Source of the DNA: Nitrospirota bacterium
GTDB taxonomy: Bacteria; Nitrospirota; Thermodesulfovibrionia; Thermodesulfovibrionales; UBA6898
Assembly: GCA_029858145.1 (NCBI GenBank)
Contig: JAOUFP010000003.1
Coordinates: 1 to 25,497, forward strand
Direction of reading: 5' to 3'
DNA: 25,497 bases
The stretch's first letter is position 1, and every line of letters begins with the position of its first letter. Below are positions 21,059-25,497 of the stretch, piece after piece. The position numbers and the translations under genes were made by a program. Below the pieces are notes generated by a model, which searched no databases, was not told the DNA's origin, and saw only the letters and a program-made list of their open reading frames with translations.

Positions 21059-22699
21059 ATGCGAAGAGATTCTATGGTGCGAACAGCGCATATCCTGATC
21101 ATTCTGTTGTCCCTTATCGGGGCGCAGGACGTTTTTGCCCAAACCGCACCGGCGCCGAATGTCGCTCTGCAACAGGAGCCTGAGACAGCCCCTGTAGTAG
21201 TGGACAATGTCCGGCTCTTTTATATCCGGGGCTTCAAGGCTTTGCCTGCCGAAGAGAGGGCGAGCGATGTCGCGGAACGGATAAAAAAAGTCGCTTTAAA
21301 TCAGGACATAAAGACTGATTCGATTATCGCGGTCGATTCAGAATTCAGCATTGACATTATGGCAGGGCAGGAGCGTATCATAGCGATTCTCGATGCGGAC
21401 GCGGCTATCGAGGGCTTGCCAAGGAAGGTGGTCGGCGAAGAGTATCTGACCAGGATCAGGGAAGCAGTGACCGCCTATCGCAGCGCGAGGACCCCGGAGA
21501 GGATTGTAAAGGGGGCTGTGTATTCTTTTTTCGCTACGATTATCCTCATCGTGTTGATTTTAGCGGTCCTGAAAATATTCACTTTGCTCCATAGCTTCCT
21601 TGAAGCGCGTTATCAGCGCAGGATTACGTCTCCCGGGATGCCTGTCTTAAAAATCATCCCGATGAAGCATATATGGTCGGCGATTATTGACAGCCTGAAG
21701 ATCGTGCGCTTTTTCCTCATCCTCCTTCTTGTTTATCTTTATCTTGAGCGGGTCCTGAACCTCTTCCCCGGGACGAGGCATTATGCGGCAAAACTCCTTT
21801 ACTATGTGCTGAACCCTCTGCGGGTTATGGGCAGCGGAATCTTGAGGGAGATTCCCGATATTCTTTTTCTCGTTGTGCTCATCTTTATTCTGCGTTTATA
21901 TCTGAGATTCCAGCATATATTTTTCGGCCAGGTCGAGGAGGGCGCCCTTACGATAAGCGGCTTTTATCCTGAATGGGCCAAGCCGACCGACCGGCTTCTG
22001 ACTTTTATCGCGATTGCCCTTGCGGCGGTTGTCGCGTTTCCTTACATCCCGGGATCGGAGACAGGGGCATTCAAGGGCATCTCAATATTCGTCGGCGTTC
22101 TATTTTCTCTTGGGTCGCAGTCTGCGGTGTCAAACTTCATCGCCGGATTTGTCGTCAGCTACCGGCGGGCTTTTAAGCCCGGAGACAGGGTCCAGATCGG
22201 CGAGGTAATAGGAGACGTCACCGACATACAGATGCAGTCGACACGTATTCGGACTATAAAAAATGAAGAGGTCATTATCCCAAGTTCCACGATACTGAAC
22301 AGCAATGTAGTAAATTTCAGCTCCTTTGCCCGGGGCACGGGGCTGATACTCCATGCCACCGTCAGCATCGGGTACGACGCGCCCTGGCGGCAGGTGCATG
22401 AGCTTCTTTTGATGGCGGCCGGACGGACATCCGGCCTGCTGCGGGAGCCGGCCCCTTTTGTGCTTCAGAAATCTCTCGATGATTTTTATGTCACCTATGA
22501 GCTCAACGCGTATACGAAGGAGCCCGAACGGATGGCCAGGATTTATTCTGAAATGAACAGAAATATCCAGGACTGCTTCAACGAGTACGGCGTGCAGATT
22601 ATGTCTCCGCATTACCGTGGTGATCCCGCGGGCGCCAAGATTGTTCCGAAGGACAAATGGTATGAGCCCCCTGCCCAGCAGTCCAAAGAAGGGGGATGA
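21059..22699 (+). CDS. MscS-family mechanosensitive ion channel with periplasmic N-terminal domain
   Basis: 546 residues. A signal peptide (cleavage after DVFA near residue 28) leads to a periplasmic domain of about 115 residues with LFYIRGFKALPAEERASDVA. Membrane helices lie near 158-180, 215-235, 265-285 and 310-330. The MscS pore helix and beta domain read GVLFSLGSQSAVSNFIAG and YRRAFKPGDRVQIGEVIGDV, then IRTIKNEEVIIPSSTILNS, all characteristic. The C-terminal part ends YGVQIMSPHYRGDP as in the family. It releases solutes on hypo-osmotic shock. The start at 21059 has no good ribosome site; the in-frame ATG at 21074 (MVRTAHIL) has AAGAG before it and also starts a fine signal peptide. Confidence 0.92.
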   Translation: MRRDSMVRTAHILIILLSLIGAQDVFAQTAPAPNVALQQEPETAPVVVDNVRLFYIRGFKALPAEERASDVAERIKKVALNQDIKTDSIIAVDSEFSIDIMAGQERIIAILDADAAIEGLPRKVVGEEYLTRIREAVTAYRSARTPERIVKGAVYSFFATIILIVLILAVLKIFTLLHSFLEARYQRRITSPGMPVLKIIPMKHIWSAIIDSLKIVRFFLILLLVYLYLERVLNLFPGTRHYAAKLLYYVLNPLRVMGSGILREIPDILFLVVLIFILRLYLRFQHIFFGQVEEGALTISGFYPEWAKPTDRLLTFIAIALAAVVAFPYIPGSETGAFKGISIFVGVLFSLGSQSAVSNFIAGFVVSYRRAFKPGDRVQIGEVIGDVTDIQMQSTRIRTIKNEEVIIPSSTILNSNVVNFSSFARGTGLILHATVSIGYDAPWRQVHELLLMAAGRTSGLLREPAPFVLQKSLDDFYVTYELNAYTKEPERMARIYSEMNRNIQDCFNEYGVQIMSPHYRGDPAGAKIVPKDKWYEPPAQQSKEGG

Positions 22700-22873
22700 G
22701 CTTTGCGCAAATACGGGGTTGCGAGGGCTGGAGATCTGCTTTCAGAGAACCTGAGTTATCAGATATCAAGTCCGCGGGTATGAATGTGGGATTAAACACC
22801 TCTGTCACAGCATGTGGGGGAGATGGCGTATATGGACAGTTAATACGCTGTTGTGCATTTGAAAGGAGAAGCC

Positions 22874-23236
22874 ATGCGCATTCACAGGAGATTGATATCG
22901 CTATTATTCGTTGTCCTTCTGTCCCTTTTCTTTATTTCGCTGACGGGGGAAGAAGCTTCGTCTGAAAAGTCGGGAGAGTCCTTATTTAAAGAGCATTGTT
23001 CGTCGTGCCATCCTGATGGAGGCAATATCCTCAATCCTTCTAAAACCTTGCATAGAAAGGACCGCGAGGCGAATAACATTCATACGGCAGAGGACATCAT
23101 AAAGAAGATGAGAAATCCTGGGCCTGCCCCCACGCATCCGCAGAAATGGGCCGGAATGACCATGTTTGATGTGTCGAAAATTTCCAATGATGAGGCCTTG
23201 AAGATTGCCGACTATATTATAAAAACATTCGAATAA
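22874..23236 (+). CDS. Small periplasmic class I c-type cytochrome
   Basis: 120 residues from the ATG at 22874, chosen for AAAGGAGAAG just upstream. A signal sequence (MRIHRRLISLLFVVLLSLFF; about residues 1-28) exports it. The haem-binding site is CSSCH (Cys42, Cys45, His46) within SLFKEHCSSCHPDGGN, and WAGMTMF offers Met95 or Met97 as the distal ligand. The C-terminal helix DEALKIADYIIKTFE is that of cytochrome c6/c553-like proteins. It should be a one-haem electron carrier in the periplasm. It is the last gene before a strong terminator, 174 bp after the MscS gene; its redox partner is not in the window. Confidence 0.92.
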   Translation: MRIHRRLISLLFVVLLSLFFISLTGEEASSEKSGESLFKEHCSSCHPDGGNILNPSKTLHRKDREANNIHTAEDIIKKMRNPGPAPTHPQKWAGMTMFDVSKISNDEALKIADYIIKTFE

Positions 23237-23251
23237 GCTAATTGAAGACAA

Positions 23252-23291
23252 AAAAATCAAAGGGCTGCATCTCTGCAGCCCTTTGATTTTT
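23252..23291. terminator. Strong intrinsic, probably bidirectional terminator
   Basis: An 18-bp perfect stem: AAAAATCAAAGGGCTGCA (23252-23269), loop TCTC, and TGCAGCCCTTTGATTTTT (23274-23291), ending in a T-run on both strands. It lies 15 bp after the cytochrome stop and closes the same-strand run of genes. Confidence 0.92.
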
Positions 23292-23598
23292 CAGCGTCCC
23301 CGGCACGCCTGAGGCGCACAGGCGGGACTTGTGCGTCACTGACGCATTCGAATGCACCTGAGTTGTTCGATAATTGCCCCCAAAAAGACAGGTTAAAGAG
23401 ATTAATTGTAACCACTGGAAACAGATATGGCTTTCGGTTAAGAGACAAGAGAAGTGCTGGCGGCTTGCAGTTGTAATCATCCAATATCTTTTGATGTCAT
23501 TATTTTGCAAATATGCTGAAATTATTACGATGTAATCCTCTCCCCGATATCTCTCCTCTGTCCAATGATGTTTTTACCTATAATAATGCGTATGCAAC
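23292..23598. other. 307-bp gap before the terminal membrane protein gene
   Basis: After the terminator and the palindrome patch (23306-23355) the sequence turns AT-rich. I see no tRNA, no convincing ORF and no clear promoter, although the region must hold the promoter of the gene at 23599. TTGCAA and several TAAT runs near 23500-23540 are only suggestive. Confidence 0.4.
23306..23355. repeat. Chain of overlapping palindromes in a GC-rich patch
   Basis: Successive inverted repeats share bases: CGCCTG/CAGGCG (23306-23311, 23319-23324), CGCACA/TGTGCG (23315-23320, 23330-23335), TGCGTCA/TGACGCA (23332-23338, 23340-23346) and GCATTCGAATGC (23344-23355). Each uses an arm of its neighbour, so the stems exclude each other. 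Confidence 0.5.
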
Positions 23599-25377
23599 AT
23601 GATATATTATTGCGTGCAAAACAGTCGTTTGCAAAAAGCGATTCAAATAATCCTGCTGGTTTTTTTGACAATCATATCATTTCTCTATCTTTTGGATCGT
23701 ATTATGGAATGCGATTTCTTCTGGCATCTGAAGACAGGAGAATGGATATGGCAACATAAGTCACTGCCTTCGGAGGACCCGTTTGCATATACTACTCCAG
23801 AGGGGTACAGTGAAAGAAAACACTTCATACTGACCTCTTATTGGCTAAGCCAGATTATTTATTATCTCTCCTATCTTGCGGGTGGAATGACCGGCATAAT
23901 CTTTTTGCGATTTATTGTAGTTGGTTTGCTCATTTTCCTCGTATTAAAACGCAAAGCAGGTGACAGCATCCTCTACGAGTGTCTCCTTATCATTTTCATC
24001 GTTTTTTTCTTAACGAGATTTTCCCTTGAAAGGCCTCATGTCTATTCCTTTCTTTTTTTCCCGCTAATTCTTTATTTATTAGACAAAATACGGGATGAAG
24101 ATGATTCTTTTGATGAGAAAAAGAAATATCTTTTTCTCCCTTTAATTATGATCCTATGGGCGAATATGCATGGTGGATACGTGTTGGGACAGGCAGTCAT
24201 TGTAATGTACCTTGTGACGGAAGGGCTAAAGTTTACTCATCATTCTTTGAAACCGTTATCCAAAAAAATATATATCAGGCTGTTGCTTGCGGGGATGCTG
24301 GGGATTCTCTTTTCGCTTGCCAACCCCAATACTTATCACGCTATAAATATACTTGTGAGCAAAACGCCTGCTACTTTGAATTCTTATGTAATAGAATATC
24401 AAACGCCATTTGAAGATTTTCAAAGGGGCCGCTACGAAATGGTTTTATATTGGTTATTGCTCGTATTAACAGCTATCGGGATGCTTGTTAATACCAGGAA
24501 AATTGATATCACAGAACTCACGCTTCTTGCAGGAACAGGGTATCTATCTTTTACCACAATTCGATACATCCCGTTCTTTATAATTGCAGCCATTCCTTTC
24601 ATTGGGAAAAGTCTTTCAAAGGGCAGCATATTGAAATATGTGAGGATTGTGATCATTGTCATAACAATTTATTCTGCGATATTCTTTACGTGGGACGAAA
24701 GGTTTAATGTTTACAATATTTCATCAAATCGATGGCTTCATCCATCATTTCCGGTTTATGCTGCAGATTTTATCATTCAAAATAATGTTAAAGGAAATAT
24801 GTATAATTTCTTCGACTGGGGAGGATATTTAATATGGCGTCTGGCTCCGGAGCGAAAAGTCTTTATAGACGGAAGAGCTAATTATCCACCTATCCTAGAA
24901 TTATCAAACCGTTTTATTAATACAGCTGATTCAGAAAGTTTTGCCGGTTTGCCTTATTGGAAGGCTATCTTGAATACTTATAATGTTTCGTATATCATTC
25001 ATTCATTGTTTGATGTTTCAGGAGAAGCTTCGCCGCTTTTGTTCGCTCTTATCCAGGACAACGACTGGATTCCTGTTTTTTCCTATGATAGATCAATGAT
25101 TTTCTTGAGAAATTCACCTGAAAACTATCAAGTATTGAGAGACTATGCCATTCCAAAGGATCATTTTATAGATATTCTCATTGGAGCATGTGATTTCCGG
25201 ATAAAAACTAACCCAAATGACTTCAGGCCGTATATTGCAAGGAGTGACCTGTATATGTTTAAAGGCTATTATGACGAAGCAAGGAAAGGATATGATAAGG
25301 CACTCAAGATAGCACCTTTTAATCCTGTTTTAAGGAACAGGTTGATGATAATAGAAAAAATAACAAATACGAAATAA
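23599..25377 (+). CDS. Multi-spanning membrane protein with C-terminal TPR-like repeat
   Basis: 592 residues. About ten hydrophobic segments fill residues 12-390. The first loop has MECDFFWHLKTGEWIWQHKS and SEDPFAYTTPEG, a pattern typical of uncharacterised, glycosyltransferase-like (GT-C architecture) membrane proteins where an acidic residue lies in the first outer loop. A soluble part holds YNFFDWGGYLIWRLAPERKV and FIDGRANYPP; the end (about 545-590) reads as one TPR-like helix pair (YIARSDLYMFKGYYDEARKG then YDKALKIAPFNPVLRN). A role in surface polysaccharide or glycan assembly is inference. The ATG at 23599 has no clear ribosome site. The gene is strongly AT-rich (one sampled line, 24001-24060, has 20 G+C of 60), unlike the rest of the window, which suggests a separate origin. 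The 120 bp after it hold nothing recognised. Confidence 0.8.
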   Translation: MIYYCVQNSRLQKAIQIILLVFLTIISFLYLLDRIMECDFFWHLKTGEWIWQHKSLPSEDPFAYTTPEGYSERKHFILTSYWLSQIIYYLSYLAGGMTGIIFLRFIVVGLLIFLVLKRKAGDSILYECLLIIFIVFFLTRFSLERPHVYSFLFFPLILYLLDKIRDEDDSFDEKKKYLFLPLIMILWANMHGGYVLGQAVIVMYLVTEGLKFTHHSLKPLSKKIYIRLLLAGMLGILFSLANPNTYHAINILVSKTPATLNSYVIEYQTPFEDFQRGRYEMVLYWLLLVLTAIGMLVNTRKIDITELTLLAGTGYLSFTTIRYIPFFIIAAIPFIGKSLSKGSILKYVRIVIIVITIYSAIFFTWDERFNVYNISSNRWLHPSFPVYAADFIIQNNVKGNMYNFFDWGGYLIWRLAPERKVFIDGRANYPPILELSNRFINTADSESFAGLPYWKAILNTYNVSYIIHSLFDVSGEASPLLFALIQDNDWIPVFSYDRSMIFLRNSPENYQVLRDYAIPKDHFIDILIGACDFRIKTNPNDFRPYIARSDLYMFKGYYDEARKGYDKALKIAPFNPVLRNRLMIIEKITNTK

Positions 25378-25497
25378 ATAGAATTCTGGAAAGAATACAT
25401 AATAGGCCGAATGGATATTTTTTTGTCGAATGCAGGGTTAAATGAGTAATCAATCATAAGGTGCGGTCGCCGGAAAGATATCTTGTGTTATCGGCTT

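Noticed and set aside
22696..22965. ORF overlapping the MscS stop as ATGA
   Set aside because: It runs 92 bp into the cytochrome gene in another frame, and its product has no pattern; the cytochrome start with AAAGGAGAAG is far better supported.
23292..23400. Possible tRNA or decayed tRNA in the GC-rich patch
   Set aside because: No acceptor stem, T-loop TTCGA context or anticodon arm could be assembled on either strand.
1..25497. CRISPR array, insertion sequence or prophage
   Set aside because: No regularly spaced repeats, transposase or integrase motifs were found in any frame.

Overview
The window looks like a chromosomal segment of a Gram-negative, free-living anaerobic or microaerophilic bacterium. 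Nitrospirota or a deltaproteobacterial (Desulfobacterota) lineage is my inference. The basis is the mix of FixL/FixJ-like signalling, a GAF-GAF sigma-54 activator, a long AsmA-type envelope protein, a periplasmic c-type cytochrome, outer-membrane proteins and a GC-rich palindrome encoding PPLSKGGKGG inside a gene. All identifications come from reading motifs; no database search was made.

Region 1 (1-8.3 kb) is signalling and envelope. A 5'-truncated PAS histidine kinase overlaps a FixJ/NarL-type response regulator (GTGA overlap). A convergent 1209-residue AsmA-family protein follows, then a single-domain receiver, a secreted SYLF/YSC84 protein, an anchored protein of unknown function and a beta-barrel candidate. 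Two near-identical palindromes (ATTGKAC-N4-GTMCAAT) lie before the receiver gene and the YSC84 gene. They have the same layout as the boxes bound by FixJ-family regulators such as TodT and StyR, so they are candidate operators for the regulator encoded at 794.

Region 2 (8.3-14.4 kb) reads as a sigma-54-controlled sulfur locus. A GAF-GAF-AAA-Fis activator is followed by a promoter with the -24/-12 spacing of sigma-54 sites and a possible upstream activator site. Next come a small ABM-domain protein, a CoA-disulfide reductase fused to rhodanese, and a DszB-like protein that keeps the Cys/His/Arg/Gly active-site pattern of 2'-hydroxybiphenyl-2-sulfinate desulfinase and has no signal peptide. Organosulfur or sulfinate use is the inferred role. 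The desulfinase-like gene starts in visibly AT-richer DNA than its neighbour.

Region 3 (14.5-23.3 kb) is a run of same-strand genes: GH63 glucosidase-like, glucose-dehydrogenase-like, MIP channel (NPV/NPA), DUF202, DUF1622, a conserved membrane protein, possible small ORFs, an MscS channel and a small cytochrome c. It ends at a strong hairpin terminator. The combination of sugar turnover, water/solute channel and mechanosensitive channel suggests osmotic or general stress adaptation (inference).

Region 4 (23.3-25.5 kb) has a GC-rich patch of chained palindromes, then an AT-rich gene for a multi-spanning membrane protein with a C-terminal TPR-like repeat.

The features I think are least described are a 55-nt two-hairpin element present in two distant intergenic gaps, with CTCCCT exposed in the first loop of both copies; the DszB-like gene in a sigma-54 context; and the paired FixJ-type palindromes.
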